This document shows, piece by piece, positions 11,516 through 21,506 of a DNA stretch of 64,000 nucleotides; position 1 is the first letter of the stretch; every line of letters begins with the position of its first letter. The stretch is taken from the NCBI GenBank assembly GCA_013122435.1, contig WYDT01000028.1:22347-86346 (forward strand). Direction: 5' to 3'. Below the pieces are notes generated by a model, which saw only the letters and a program-made list of their open reading frames with translations, did not search any database and had not been told where the DNA came from. Both the position numbers and the translations under genes were made by a program. This stretch comes from Chloroflexi bacterium AL-N1 (GTDB taxonomy: Bacteria > Chloroflexota > Chloroflexia > Chloroflexales > Roseiflexaceae).

Positions 11516-13785
11516 ATGTTGCTGGCCTTCATGCTTGGTGCAGCTATCGTATCCAGTGCAGGTGTCCAATCGGCGCCCGGCGTGATTGATCTTGATCCGG
11601 ATGCGCCACTTGCTCCTATTCTTGAAGAGGACAAGGTTACAAAGATTGCGGAATTGCAATCCACGTCAAGTATGTACATGATGCGCCCAGACAGCCCTGA
11701 TGAGCAAACGGTTCTGACTTGGATCGATGGTGTCCCAACGTTCGTCGATGTGCAGGACGGTTCAGCAGTTCCAATCGGCGATGCGTTTTTTCAGCTAAGG
11801 TCACTAGAGGGTACTTTTGGTACCTATCACTGGAGCAATGCAAATACCCTGGAAACGCTGGCTGTCATTCCATCCGAGGAAGAGGAAGCTAATCCCCAAT
11901 TACAGCTGGTGAGCATGGATCGGACCAGTGGTGTAGTGAGTACTGAGCCATTGAGTGCAACTCTTTCAGGTCTGTATGTCGATGTTGTACCGGATTTGAC
12001 CCAGATGCTTGTACTCATCGAGCCGCAGACACAACGTGCACCAGCGACCCAGTCGGTACGGCTTTCGTCTCGATTGAGCCTAACGATCCGGTCAACCCGC
12101 TAGAGCCTCAGGCACTGGAAGTCACGACAGAATCCGCTAACCTTGCACTGATCGATATTGCCACAGGACCCAGCCGCACCCTGACCGGTTTCCCCGCTGG
12201 TACTGTGGTAGGTGATGCCGCATGGAATATGGCACAGAATCAATTGACGCTCATTTACTCAGGGCTGCAGGATCGTGTCAATAGTCGCCAAGATCTCGAC
12301 GGCGCTTTATTATCATCACTGGTGTATCGTGATGCCGTTGGTGCACTTCCACCTGATGAGAAGCCCTTCTTCCAAAATAATGAACTGTTGCTATTCAATT
12401 TGGAAAATCAGGAGGTACAGTCCATTCGTGCTGTTGATGGTGATGGTGACGTGTTTGGGGCAGCAGAAGGTTGGAGCACCGATGGCCAAACATTGATGGT
12501 ACAAACCTATGCGCCAGCAGTGTTTGAGAGACGGGAACATCCGATCTACCTGGTGACAGAGAGCATTGCCTATCGTTTTTATAATACGAATCTTGCAGAG
12601 CAAGGACAGGTTGCAGTTGATGAATGGGCCTCCAGTTATGGTAAGTTCGTGTCTCCGACCACAGTGCTTTTTGCGGCAGGAATAGGTACCAACATCTGGT
12701 TATATACCTACGATCTCACAACTGACGAGTTACAAGTCGTGAGTGAGGAACCCGGGACATTTAGCCCTCGGTTTGATACGAATGCTCATATTATCAATGA
12801 CGGGAGCGCGATTGTTTATACGTTTAGCTCATTTTTGAGCCCAACCGAACTGTATCGAAGCAATATCGATGGAACGGAACCGCAGCAACTGACTCAGATC
12901 AATACAGCGGTTGCAGAAGCGAGTGATACGCGTATGGATGCGGTGACTTTCACGTTAGCGAATGGCCAAACGCGTGAGGGATGGTTGTTGCAACCGGCTG
13001 ATGCGGCCTTCCCACCGGAGGATGTACCTATCGTAGTCTGGCAGGAGGGCGGTCCTGGTCCCATGATGAACAATCAATGGGGGACTTCGGTGGAGGCTCC
13101 GTTTGCCTTATTGCCAAATTTCGATATTGCGGTGTTAGTCATGCCGCTGGCTGGTCATGATGGTTATGGTTCAGATTTTAGCAATGCCCTGTATGATGAT
13201 GCAAACTTTGGGCAGATTGATATCGATGAGATGTCCGAGATTAGTCAACAGGTTTTAGATCGTGGTTGGGCTGTTTACGGGCAACTGGGTATCAGTGGGT
13301 GTTCCTATGGTGGCTACTTTGCTCTCCAGAGCATTGCTTGCCATCCCGATCTGTATGCCGCTGCCAATCCACAGTGTGCATTGATTGATTTAGTCGTCGA
13401 ATGGTCCTGCGGATATGCTACAGTAATGCCTCAACTCCAGGGACCGCGTATGCCCTACACCGATCCACAAGAGTATCAGGATGACTCGCCGAGCTATAAT
13501 GTTGATCAGATAGTCGCACCAGTTCTAACCTTTTATGGCACGGAAGATTTGCTGCCGATCACGCTCAATGAGAATTTGCACCAGCAACTGGTAGATCAGG
13601 AAGTTCTGGCACGCATGATTAAGTTTATTGGTGAAGGGCATGGATTAGACGCTCCTTCGTCACAGTTGTATGCGGCACAGGAACAAATAGACTGGTTCCG
13701 CACCTACCTGGTGGAACGACTCGACCCAGGCCCTAGACCAGGTCCTGGCCAGTTCAGAGTGATGTTACCACTCGTAGGTCGCTAA
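11516..13785 (+). pseudogene. Secreted S9-family (prolyl oligopeptidase type) peptidase, frameshifted
   Basis: The gene reads from the ATG at 11516 (signal-like MLLAFMLGAAIVSSAGVQSA) in one frame to about 12055, then continues in another as TAFVSIEPNDPVNPLEPQ to 13785. A one-base loss near 12053-12058 explains it. The first part and the start of the second form a WD-like propeller region. The C-terminal catalytic domain has the serine elbow GCSYGGY, an Asp-bearing strand FYGTEDLLP and the His motif GEGHGLDAP. So all triad elements survive but are out of frame with the N-terminus. The C-terminus ends RVMLPLVGR, after a Gly/Pro linker, like tails on many Chloroflexota secreted proteins. A GTG at 11483 is an alternative start. 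Confidence 0.82.
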
Positions 13786-13905
13786 ATAGGATATCGCATA
13801 TCTGACTTGTATAGCATCCTCTTTGTCATACTGGCAAGGGGGATGTTTGATTCATGGTATTCCTTTGATAGATGAAATACAGTAGCTACAGATAGGAGGT
13901 CTTGT

Positions 13906-14247
13906 ATGCACATCATCGATTTTGCAACAGCACCTGGGGCAGTGATTGAGCAGTTTGCCAGCGTTGGTGCCACAAGCGTTCATCTTGGAAGTGGTGCAGG
14001 TGAGTCGCATGTTTATATGGTGCGTTTTGTCCCCGATGGCCAGATCGGGGAACATCCCACCGGATTTGGTCAACTCTTTCTGGTAATCGACGGCTCAGGG
14101 TGGGTGAGTGGCGCAGATGGACAGCGTAGAATGGTGTCGGTTGGTTAGGGGGCCTACTTCACACGTGGTGAACCTCACGCAAAGGGGAGTGATACAGGTA
14201 TGACGGCGCTGATGATCCAGGTGTACGATCTGGAGATTGTAGAATGA
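13906..14247 (+). pseudogene. Cupin-fold protein with one in-frame TAG
   Basis: A small cupin-like protein of about 113 residues. The first cupin strand-turn region is read as IGEHPTGFGQLFLVIDGSGWVSG, and the second as GAYFTRGEPHAKGSD. The two are separated only by a TAG at 14146-14148, in a stretch that reads RRMVSVG-stop-GAYFTRGE, where Glu (GAG) or another polar residue is usual. GGAGGTCTTGT precedes the ATG. The frame closes at TGA 14245-14247. Truncated at the amber codon the protein would lose half its barrel. Cupins of this size are often sugar or small-molecule binders; the function here is unknown. Confidence 0.75.
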
Positions 14248-14257
14248 GTCGGATGTA

Positions 14258-15160
14258 TTATGATGATGTGATGTATCCCTGCGTCTGCGCCCACCCTTGA
14301 GCATGGTGCACAAACGCATCTACCAGCGGCAACATGGTGTTGAGTGAGCGCACACCCAGCGCCAGGTGGCGGTACTCCTGTGGTTTAAGGCTGACAGTCT
14401 CGATGCCAGGTAACTCATCGGGCAACACCAGCCGTGGCACAATCGTGATGCCGAGTCCCTCACGAACCATGGCCATGATCGTCGTGGGATCGCTGACCTC
14501 GAACTGTGGTTGTAGCGCTGCCTTCGCAGATTGGAAGAGCGAGAGCACCAACGGCTCACATCCGGCTTTAGAGATGATAAAGGGTTCCTCAGCCAGTCGT
14601 TGAAGCGACACACCTGACTGATCGGTGAGCGGATGACCTTTAGGTACGAGTAGCAACAGTTCATCGTGGGCGATGGGTATTCTCTCAACATGTCTGGTAA
14701 CCTGTGTGACAAAGCCGATGTCAACGATACGATTGATGATCCAGTCATACACTTCCTGGTCAGTCCCCTCAAACATCACGATCTCGATGCCACGATAGCG
14801 TTGCTGGAAGCTCCGAATGATGCCGGGGAGTAGCCGTGCCGAAACACTTGGAAAACTGCCAATGCGTAGTTTCCCCGCCGCGAGACCGTTGTGTGCCGCT
14901 GTTTCTTGTCGTATGCTTTCGGTATGCAGGAGGATGCTCTGGGCATGCTCAAAGACCCGCGCACCAATTTCTGTCAACATAACACCGTTGCGACCACGTT
15001 CGAGGAGGGTGTTGTCCAGTTCGGCCTCGAGACTCGCCAGGGCATGACTCGCTGCCGATTGGGTAATACTCAGTGCTGCGGCGGCGGCAGTGAAGCTCTT
15101 GTGTTGTACGACTGCGACCAACACTTCCAGTTGGGCAAGCGTTATATTATTTCTCTTCAT
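14258..15160 (-). CDS. LysR-family transcriptional regulator
   Basis: A 300-residue LysR regulator. The N-terminal winged helix-turn-helix is at about residues 5-63 (LAQLEVLVAVVQHKSFTAAA and ITQSAASHALASLEAELDNTLLERG). The remaining part is the periplasmic-binding-protein-like effector domain, with LLLVPKGHPLTDQSG. It diverges from the EamA-type transporter gene, with about 140 bases between starts, a usual LysR arrangement in which the regulator controls the neighbour and itself. The effector is unknown. The stop lies 10 bases from the end of the cupin gene, tail to tail. Confidence 0.93.
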   Translation of the reverse strand: MKRNNITLAQLEVLVAVVQHKSFTAAAAALSITQSAASHALASLEAELDNTLLERGRNGVMLTEIGARVFEHAQSILLHTESIRQETAAHNGLAAGKLRIGSFPSVSARLLPGIIRSFQQRYRGIEIVMFEGTDQEVYDWIINRIVDIGFVTQVTRHVERIPIAHDELLLLVPKGHPLTDQSGVSLQRLAEEPFIISKAGCEPLVLSLFQSAKAALQPQFEVSDPTTIMAMVREGLGITIVPRLVLPDELPGIETVSLKPQEYRHLALGVRSLNTMLPLVDAFVHHAQGWAQTQGYITSS

Positions 15161-15182
15161 ATAACTTAGAAAAAATATGCAT

Positions 15183-15211
15183 TTGACTCATTATATAAGA
15201 CTTGCTACGCT
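15183..15211 (+). promoter_or_regulatory. Predicted promoter for the EamA transporter gene
   Basis: TTGACT at 15183-15188, a 17-base spacer and TACGCT at 15206-15211. It would start transcription near 15218, which makes the ATG at 15212 an unlikely translation start and supports the GTG at 15302. It lies in the LysR/EamA divergent gap. Confidence 0.5.
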
Positions 15212-15301
15212 ATGGCAAGGAAACGTTGGAACGGTCGGCGCGTTGGTTTGACTAGTCTCCAACCTCCAGCCGCTCGTCTCTTTATAACGAAAGGATTATC
15301 A

Positions 15302-16192
15302 GTGCATATACGCCATCTGGGAATGTTGATTGTACTGGCAGCGCTGTGGGGCGCTTCATTCTTGTTCATTCGTGTAGCAGCACCTGTCTTAGGTCCCTTT
15401 TTGCTAGTAGTGGTGCGGGTCTTGCTGGCCAGTGGGGTATTGTGGCTGTATGCCCTGCTTATGAAACACCACATCACGATGGATGGCCGCTGGCGTCAGT
15501 TTGTATTGCTTGGTACGCTCAATGCAGCGATGCCGTTTACCTTGATTGCTATCGCTGAATTGCAACTCACTGCGTCGCTTGCAGCGATTCTGAATGCGAC
15601 GACACCCCTCTTCGCGGCACTGGTGGCAGCCGTGTGGATCAATGACGCGTTGACGCTCAAGCAGAGTTTTGGGTTGTTACTCGGTTTGTGTGGCGTAACG
15701 ATTGTCGTTGGTTGGAGTCCCTTACCGCTGACAGTGCCAGTGCTGCTATCGGTGGGAGCTTCGCTCACTGCAGCATTTTTCTACGGCCTTGGTGGGGTGT
15801 ATGCCAAAGTGACCTTTGCTGGCACATCACCACTAACGATGGCGACGCTTCAACAGCTCTGGGCCGGGGTAGTGGTGCTTCCGTTGGTGGTGGTTGCTCC
15901 TCCACAGCAGGTGCCCTCATTCGGGATTGTGTTGGCCGTACTGGTGCTAGCCATTTTGTGTACAGCCCTGGCGTATCTCCTGTATTTTCGTCTGCTGACC
16001 GAAGTTGGCCCGACCAGCACGCTCAGTGTGACTTTCTTAGTCCCTGTTTTTGGTGTTTTCTGGAGTGCATTATTTCTTCAGGAGGCGCTTCGTGCCGGGC
16101 AATTCGTTGGTTTAGGCATTATCCTGGTCAGTCTGGTGCTGGTGACTGGTGTTCGGATTGGATGGTTGCGGGCGCGTCCAGAGTATTCCTAA
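15302..16192 (+). CDS. EamA/DMT-superfamily transporter
   Basis: A 296-residue drug/metabolite transporter-type permease with ten predicted helices in two EamA repeats. The first repeat starts ALWGASFLFIRVAAPVLGP, and the second has a Pro-rich hydrophobic turn and the end motif LSVTFLVPVFGVFWSALFLQE. The start is taken as GTG at 15302 with AAAGGA at 15290-15295; an ATG at 15212 would add 30 residues without membrane character. The gene faces a LysR regulator. Its 3' end overlaps the end of the convergent MATE gene by 65 bases. Substrate not predictable; amino acids, metabolites or drugs are typical. Confidence 0.9.
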   Translation: MHIRHLGMLIVLAALWGASFLFIRVAAPVLGPFLLVVVRVLLASGVLWLYALLMKHHITMDGRWRQFVLLGTLNAAMPFTLIAIAELQLTASLAAILNATTPLFAALVAAVWINDALTLKQSFGLLLGLCGVTIVVGWSPLPLTVPVLLSVGASLTAAFFYGLGGVYAKVTFAGTSPLTMATLQQLWAGVVVLPLVVVAPPQQVPSFGIVLAVLVLAILCTALAYLLYFRLLTEVGPTSTLSVTFLVPVFGVFWSALFLQEALRAGQFVGLGIILVSLVLVTGVRIGWLRARPEYS

Positions 16193-17612
16193 CACTGTCG
16201 ACTTTGTTAAGCGATTTGCGCCGCCAGGCCCAACGTGAGACGAGTACCTGTATGGGGTTTACCAGCCAGAAGGCGGCCCACACGGCTGCCAGACTCTGAT
16301 TGATAAAGGTCACACTGATGTAGGCAGCACAGACAGCGGTCCACATGGCAATCGCTGAGATAAGCAACGGCGTACGCGTATCACCAGCGCCACGTAGTGC
16401 ACCGGCATACACAAACACAATCGCCCACAGGGGCTGGGTCAGCGCAATGACGCGGATGCTGGTAGCCCCGGCGTCAATAACGAAGGGATCGTCAGTGAAG
16501 AGACGCATACACCACGGAGCGAAGAATATAAACACGAGGGCGACTCCACCCATCCACATGACGGCCCAGCGCTGTGCGATGGCTGTTACTGACCGCGCTT
16601 CGCCCCAGCGTTTTGCGCCAATACATTGACCTACCAGCGATGTGGTGGCGAGACCAAAGCCAATCCCCGGCAAGAACGAGAGCGACAGCACATTAAACAC
16701 TACACGATGGGCTGCCAGCGTTGGGGTGCCAAGCCCAGCAACGACAGGTGTGAGTGTCGCCATGGCCGTGATGACCAGTACTTGCTCCAGAGCTGCAGGA
16801 AAACCGATCCGTAGCAAGCGCCAGACAACGCCAAGTTGTGGTTGCCACACACCGACACCACTGATGCTGACACCATTGCGACCACGCAGTAGGATAACCA
16901 CCAGAATGATGGCACCAATCAGACGGGAGAGAAAGGTGCCCCAGGCACTGCCAGCCGTGCCTAAGGCTGGCAGAATCCAGACGCCATAGATCAGCAAATA
17001 GGTGAGTACTACATTGATTGCATTGGCAAATGCCGTAACCAGCATTGGTGTGCGGCTATCGTTGGCGCCACGCAACACGCTACTGCTCAGGAGCATAATG
17101 GTTAATGTGCCGATCGTGCCAAAGGTGATTCGCAAATACTCGATGGATACCTGTGCCACATCAGGCTCCATTCGAAAGATTGACACAATGGCAGGGGACA
17201 GAAACCAGCCAACTATGGAAACCGGGATAGAAATGAGGATACTCCAGACTACCGCCTGTCGTGCCATGTCACTGGCTTCCTTCAGTCGTTTGGCCCCAAA
17301 TGCCTGAGCCACGAGCACAGAAGCACCAACAGACAACGCGCTCAATGCAGCAATCACGATAAACATGGTTTGCAGTGCCGTGCCAACACCAGCCAGCGCG
17401 ACGGCACCTAGCCCGGCCACCAGAATAGTATCTGTGATACCGAGCAAGGTTTGCAGCAGATTTTCACCAATGACGGGCCCTGCCAGCCGAAAGACGCGTC
17501 GTCGCAGGAGCGGCGTGGGCGCCTCAGAGTCTTCAGACTCAGGTGATGCAGTTGTGGTATGTGTTGATGATAGCTGTTTGGCTTGCTGCGATGACTGTTT
17601 TAATGATGCCAC
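16128..17612 (-). CDS. MATE-family efflux transporter
   Basis: A 494-residue multidrug and toxin extrusion type protein with about 12 helices. Family features are the N-terminal RLAGPVIGENLLQTLLGITDT and the repeated half beginning RIGFPAALEQVLVITAMATL. The first 40 residues and the last 25 are polar extensions. MATE proteins export cationic compounds with sodium or proton gradients. The gene ends inside the 3' end of the convergent EamA gene and starts 9 bases after the PanE-type gene stop on the same strand, so it may be transcribed with the genes upstream (PanE, acyl-CoA ligase). Confidence 0.92.
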   Translation of the reverse strand: MASLKQSSQQAKQLSSTHTTTASPESEDSEAPTPLLRRRVFRLAGPVIGENLLQTLLGITDTILVAGLGAVALAGVGTALQTMFIVIAALSALSVGASVLVAQAFGAKRLKEASDMARQAVVWSILISIPVSIVGWFLSPAIVSIFRMEPDVAQVSIEYLRITFGTIGTLTIMLLSSSVLRGANDSRTPMLVTAFANAINVVLTYLLIYGVWILPALGTAGSAWGTFLSRLIGAIILVVILLRGRNGVSISGVGVWQPQLGVVWRLLRIGFPAALEQVLVITAMATLTPVVAGLGTPTLAAHRVVFNVLSLSFLPGIGFGLATTSLVGQCIGAKRWGEARSVTAIAQRWAVMWMGGVALVFIFFAPWCMRLFTDDPFVIDAGATSIRVIALTQPLWAIVFVYAGALRGAGDTRTPLLISAIAMWTAVCAAYISVTFINQSLAAVWAAFWLVNPIQVLVSRWAWRRKSLNKVDSVRNTLDAPATIQSEHQSPAPD

Positions 17613-17621
17613 ATAACCTCG

Positions 17622-18599
17622 TTACTTTGTAGTGTGCTGTTCGAGAAGTTTTACACTCGCATAGATTGCATCGATATGCGGTGTTGGTACCTTGACCAGG
17701 CGCCCCAATTCCACAACTGTGCCAACTAGTGCATCGATTTCCGTTGGGCGACCTGCTTCGATGTCTTGCAGAGTCGATGTTTTGTGGGCGCCTACCTCCT
17801 CTGCCCCGGCCATCCGCTGCTCAATACTGAGCCCAAACGTCACTCCGAGTTGGTCGGCGACCATCTGTGCCTCAGCCATCATCGCTCGCACGACCTCGCG
17901 TGTCAGTGGGTACTGATAGATATCGATCAACGTTGCGCGTGTCAAAGCGCTGATAGGATTATAGGCAAGATTTCCCCAGAGTTTCAGCCAGACTTCATTG
18001 CGAATGTGTGGACGGATGGGAGCCTTAAATCCGGCTTTAATCAGGATTTTTGACAGTTGCTGGATACGCTCGCTTTTTGCGCCATCAAGCTCTCCCAACG
18101 TAAAGCGATGACCTTCGATATGCTGGATGACACCCGGCTGTGTGATTTCTGCTGCCGGGTACACCACACAGCCGATGACACGGTCGATCTCGGTATGTGC
18201 TGCAATGACCCCGTCTGGATCGACCATCTCGATCTGATGCCCATCGTAGGGTCCACCATGCTTATAAAAATACCACCATGGAATGCCGTTCTGTGCCGTT
18301 ACGATCATGGTTTCTGGCCCATAGAGCGCTCGCATTGCTGGGGCTAGCGCCGGGAGACTCTGGGCTTTGACAGCCACAATCACCACATCCTGTGGCCCGG
18401 CTGCTTCCATGGAGTCGGTTGCGAGGGTAGGTGTAGCGGTTTCGCTGCTCCCATCTGACCACTGCAATGTCAGTCCCTGCTGGCGAATCGCTGCAAGCTG
18501 TCCGCCACGCGCAATCAGTGTAACTTCCGCGCCAGCCGCAATCAGGCGGGCTCCCAGCAGCCCACCAATCGCCCCGGCACCTACAATACAAATCCGCAT
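17622..18599 (-). CDS. 2-Dehydropantoate 2-reductase (PanE/ApbA family)
   Basis: A 325-residue NADPH-dependent ketoacid reductase. The N-terminal Rossmann motif is ICIVGAGAIGGLLGARL. The C-terminal helical domain contains the catalytic lysine region RNEVWLKLWGNLAYNPIS. In classical PanE the enzyme reduces ketopantoate in pantothenate and CoA synthesis, but Chloroflexota carry several paralogs with other ketoacid substrates. Here it sits between a CoA ligase and a MATE gene on the same strand, and across from an Ldh2 dehydrogenase, so a role in a small-acid pathway is possible. The start ATG at 18599 is at the first residue of the Rossmann fold. Confidence 0.9.
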   Translation of the reverse strand: MRICIVGAGAIGGLLGARLIAAGAEVTLIARGGQLAAIRQQGLTLQWSDGSSETATPTLATDSMEAAGPQDVVIVAVKAQSLPALAPAMRALYGPETMIVTAQNGIPWWYFYKHGGPYDGHQIEMVDPDGVIAAHTEIDRVIGCVVYPAAEITQPGVIQHIEGHRFTLGELDGAKSERIQQLSKILIKAGFKAPIRPHIRNEVWLKLWGNLAYNPISALTRATLIDIYQYPLTREVVRAMMAEAQMVADQLGVTFGLSIEQRMAGAEEVGAHKTSTLQDIEAGRPTEIDALVGTVVELGRLVKVPTPHIDAIYASVKLLEQHTTK

Positions 18600-18646
18600 A
18601 CCTTTATTTCTCCCGTATATAACTGTTTGTTATGACGTTACGCATA

Positions 18647-20167
18647 TTACTTTGCCAGATTCAGTTGTTTGGCCATAGATATCCGTTGAGGCTTGCCGGT
18701 GGCGCCACGCGGAATGCTCTCCAGAATGTGAATGGCCCGTGGTACCTTAAACTCTGCCAGTGATTGGGCACAGTGCTCACGTAGTGCTTGCTCGGTGGCC
18801 TCGCTCTTGAGCACCACCGCCGCGTGGACTTCCTCTCCCAGCGTTTTGTGGGGTACCGCAAAAGCCAGCGCTTCCGCAACCGCAGGATGGCGGAGCAGGA
18901 CATCGTCGATCTCCAACGGGGAAATCTTCTCGCCCCCGCGATTGATTAATTCCTTCAATCGACCCGTGAGTGCGAGATACCCATCCTCATCCAGCAAGCC
19001 CTGATCGCCGGTGCGAAACCAGCCGTTCACAAAGGCCGTTGCGTTGGCTTCGGGATTGTTCTCATAACCATCGACGATGTTGTTGCCACGGACGACCACC
19101 TCGCCTTTGTCGCCAGACGGTAGCAGAGTGCCAGCCTCGTTCATAATCCCGACTTCGACCCCAAAACCATAGCCGACAGTGCCAGCTTTGTGCACAGATG
19201 GTGGTAGTGGGTTTGATGTCATCTGGTGGGTGGCTTCGGTCATCCCATAAGACTCAAGCACTGGTGCATTGAACGTGGCTTCGAGCCGTTCCAACACAAC
19301 CGGAGGAAGTGGTGCGCTGCTCGAACGAATAAAGCGCAGTGGATTGGCCGCGATAATCGTGCGGTTGCGTTCTGCACGGGTCAGGAGTATCTGGTGCATG
19401 GTTGGCACGGCAGAATACCATGTCGGTTGGTAATGGTCGAGCCACGACCAGAACTCCAGTGCGTTAAAGCCTGCTGGACAGATGATGGTGCCGCCCGATG
19501 CAAGCGTGGCTAACATTGATGCGACAATGCCGTGAATGTGAAACAGCGGCATCACGCACAATGCTCGATCTTCCCTGGTGAGCTTGTACGTTGTGGTGAT
19601 GTTATGGGCCGATGCTGCCAGGTTGCGATGGCGGATCGGGACCCGTTTGGGGCGGCTGGTCGTCCCACTGGTATGGAGGATCATCGCTACATCGTCTGGC
19701 TGGGCTAACTCAACCGTTCGTGCTGGATGGGTTGGGCTGGTTGCCACAAAGTCGAGTGTGCCATCCGCCTGTGTGTGTGCGCTGATGATGACCATCTCGG
19801 GTGTCGCAGCAGCGTGGGCAGCTTCGAGAGTATTGGGTAGCGTAATCAGTGCTTTCGCGTGTGTGTCTTCGTAGTAGAAGGCAAATTCCTCTTGCTTGTA
19901 TTTGGGGTTGAGTGGTGCCGCTGTGCCACAGGTCGCAGCCGCGAAAAACGTGATAATCATCTCCGGGCCATTGGCCATGGCGATAGCGATTCGATCACCG
20001 CGCCCAAGTCCGAGTCCATTGAGTTGTGCGGCCAGTGCCATCACATTATCGTGTAGCTGTTGGTACGTGAGAGTTGGATAATCAGGAGCCATCAGTGCTG
20101 GCATAGCTGGATCGCTGTTTTCCATCATCAAATGAAGCAAGGTTTTGGTGTAGGTTTCCTCGCGCAT
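18647..20167 (-). CDS. Acyl-CoA synthetase resembling oxalyl-CoA synthetase (AAE3/Pcs60 type)
   Basis: An adenylate-forming CoA ligase of 506 residues. The ATP-binding P-loop-like motif is HTSGTTSRPKRVP, the A5-type motif YGMTEATHQM, the A7/A8 region WFRTGDQGLLDEDGYLALTGR and the A10 lysine RGATGKPQR. Features such as AAPLNPKYKQEEFAFYYED, WYSAVPTMHQILL and ESYGMTEATHQMTSNPLPP resemble plant AAE3 and yeast Pcs60, which make oxalyl-CoA. Substrate is thus suggested but not proven. A longer frame reaches 20389, but GGAAGG lies 9 bases before the ATG at 20165-20167. The gene diverges from the Ldh2-type gene and is followed by panE-like on the same strand. Confidence 0.87.
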   Translation of the reverse strand: MREETYTKTLLHLMMENSDPAMPALMAPDYPTLTYQQLHDNVMALAAQLNGLGLGRGDRIAIAMANGPEMIITFFAAATCGTAAPLNPKYKQEEFAFYYEDTHAKALITLPNTLEAAHAAATPEMVIISAHTQADGTLDFVATSPTHPARTVELAQPDDVAMILHTSGTTSRPKRVPIRHRNLAASAHNITTTYKLTREDRALCVMPLFHIHGIVASMLATLASGGTIICPAGFNALEFWSWLDHYQPTWYSAVPTMHQILLTRAERNRTIIAANPLRFIRSSSAPLPPVVLERLEATFNAPVLESYGMTEATHQMTSNPLPPSVHKAGTVGYGFGVEVGIMNEAGTLLPSGDKGEVVVRGNNIVDGYENNPEANATAFVNGWFRTGDQGLLDEDGYLALTGRLKELINRGGEKISPLEIDDVLLRHPAVAEALAFAVPHKTLGEEVHAAVVLKSEATEQALREHCAQSLAEFKVPRAIHILESIPRGATGKPQRISMAKQLNLAK

Positions 20168-20350
20168 ACCTGGCATCCTTCCCGAAACATAGAAGATAAT
20201 TATTTGACATAATGTGTCGTTGCAGTTTCTGTTGTATCCTCCAGTGTACCGTAGAGTGGTCGGGAAGACAAACCGTATATGGTTGGCCGGTGGGTTTATA
20301 CTGTATACATTCTTCCCCATAAAACCATAGTTAAGTTGGAGGCACTGCTC

Positions 20351-21445
20351 ATGGGCAATGTAGCATACCAGACCTATTCCGCTGAACACTTACGCACCTT
20401 CTGTACACAGGTATTTGAAACATTTGGTATTGTACCTGAAGATGCGACTCTGGCTGCCAATGTACTTATCACGAGCGATCTGCGTGGGATCGACTCACAT
20501 GGGGTTGCGCGGATGCATAATTATGTGGATTTACTCGAAAAGAACGAGGTGAATCCCCACCCAAAGTTGACGATCGTGCGTGAGTCGGCCAGCACCGCAA
20601 CAGTCGATGGTGATAATGGTCTGGGGCTGGTTGTTGGTCCCAAAGCTAATCAAATTGCCATGGACAAAGCGGATCAGGTCGGGACGGGTTGGGTGAGTAT
20701 TGCCAACACCAATCATTTTGGGATTGCGGGGTACTATGTATTGCAAGCACTGGAACGGGATATGATCGGCTGGTCGATGACTAACAGCACACATCTGGTT
20801 GCGCCGCTGTGGGGGAGCGAACGCATGCTCGGTACAAACCCGATTGCGATAGCCTTCCCCGGCGCACAGGAGCCACCCATCGTGATCGACATGGCCACCT
20901 GTGCGGCAGCGTTTGGGAAGATCGAGATTGCCCGTCGACACCAGAAGAACATTCCTGATGGCTGGGCGATTGATGCCGCTGGCAACCCGACCAACGACCC
21001 GCATATCGTGACTCAGAGCGGCGCGCTATTGCCGCTTGGCTCAGACCGTGAGCATGGTGGACATAAAGGCTACAGTCTCGCCATGATGGTCGATATTCTT
21101 TCTGCGATATTGAGTGGGGCGAATTGGGGGCCGTTTACGCCACCCTTTATTGTCAATCAGGCGCCTGCAGCACGCTCAGTGGGGAAAGGCATTGGGCATT
21201 TCTTTGGGGCTATGCGGATAGATGCCTTCATTGATCTGGCTGAGTTCAAAGCACAGATTGATGATTATGTGCGAACGCTGCGTGCCACCAAACCGGCGCC
21301 GGGGACCGCTGGCCCGCTTATTCCTGGTGATCCCGAGCGTGAATGTGAGCAGGTGCGAGAAAGCGAAGGGATTCCACTGGTTATGTCGGTTGTCGAAACA
21401 CTCCGTGATGTTGCGCGGCGGACCGGTGTCGCTTTTGATCGATAG
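20351..21445 (+). CDS. Ldh2/malate-lactate dehydrogenase family oxidoreductase
   Basis: A 364-residue NAD(P)-dependent dehydrogenase of the Ldh2 (YlbC/AllD/Mdh type II) family, unrelated to the Rossmann-fold lactate dehydrogenases. Diagnostic stretches are SDLRGIDSHGVARM, NTNHFGIAGYY with the catalytic His, and GGHKGYSLAMMVDILS. Members oxidise malate, sulfolactate, ureidoglycolate or similar 2-hydroxy acids. GGAGG sits 8 bases before the ATG at 20351. The gene is followed by a clear Rho-independent terminator and stands divergent to the oxalyl-CoA-synthetase-like gene. An oxalate, oxalurate or ureidoglycolate link is tempting given the urease operon 28 kb away, but is only inference. Confidence 0.88.
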   Translation: MGNVAYQTYSAEHLRTFCTQVFETFGIVPEDATLAANVLITSDLRGIDSHGVARMHNYVDLLEKNEVNPHPKLTIVRESASTATVDGDNGLGLVVGPKANQIAMDKADQVGTGWVSIANTNHFGIAGYYVLQALERDMIGWSMTNSTHLVAPLWGSERMLGTNPIAIAFPGAQEPPIVIDMATCAAAFGKIEIARRHQKNIPDGWAIDAAGNPTNDPHIVTQSGALLPLGSDREHGGHKGYSLAMMVDILSAILSGANWGPFTPPFIVNQAPAARSVGKGIGHFFGAMRIDAFIDLAEFKAQIDDYVRTLRATKPAPGTAGPLIPGDPERECEQVRESEGIPLVMSVVETLRDVARRTGVAFDR

Positions 21446-21473
21446 TTCAGAGAGATATGGTAGGAAGACACTT

Positions 21474-21506
21474 CACCAGAGACTAAGCATGATCTCTGGT
21501 GGTTTT
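21474..21506 (+). terminator. Rho-independent terminator after the Ldh2-type gene
   Basis: Perfect 9-bp stem CACCAGAGA (21474-21482) and TCTCTGGTG (21493-21501) with a 10-base loop, then GTTTT. It starts 29 bases after the Ldh2-type stop. The loop also holds the TAG stop of the convergent broken V4R gene. Confidence 0.85.

Noticed and set aside
16128..16192. Overlap of EamA and MATE gene ends as a regulatory antisense device
   Set aside because: A 65-base convergent overlap is common in compact genomes and nothing else supports regulation.
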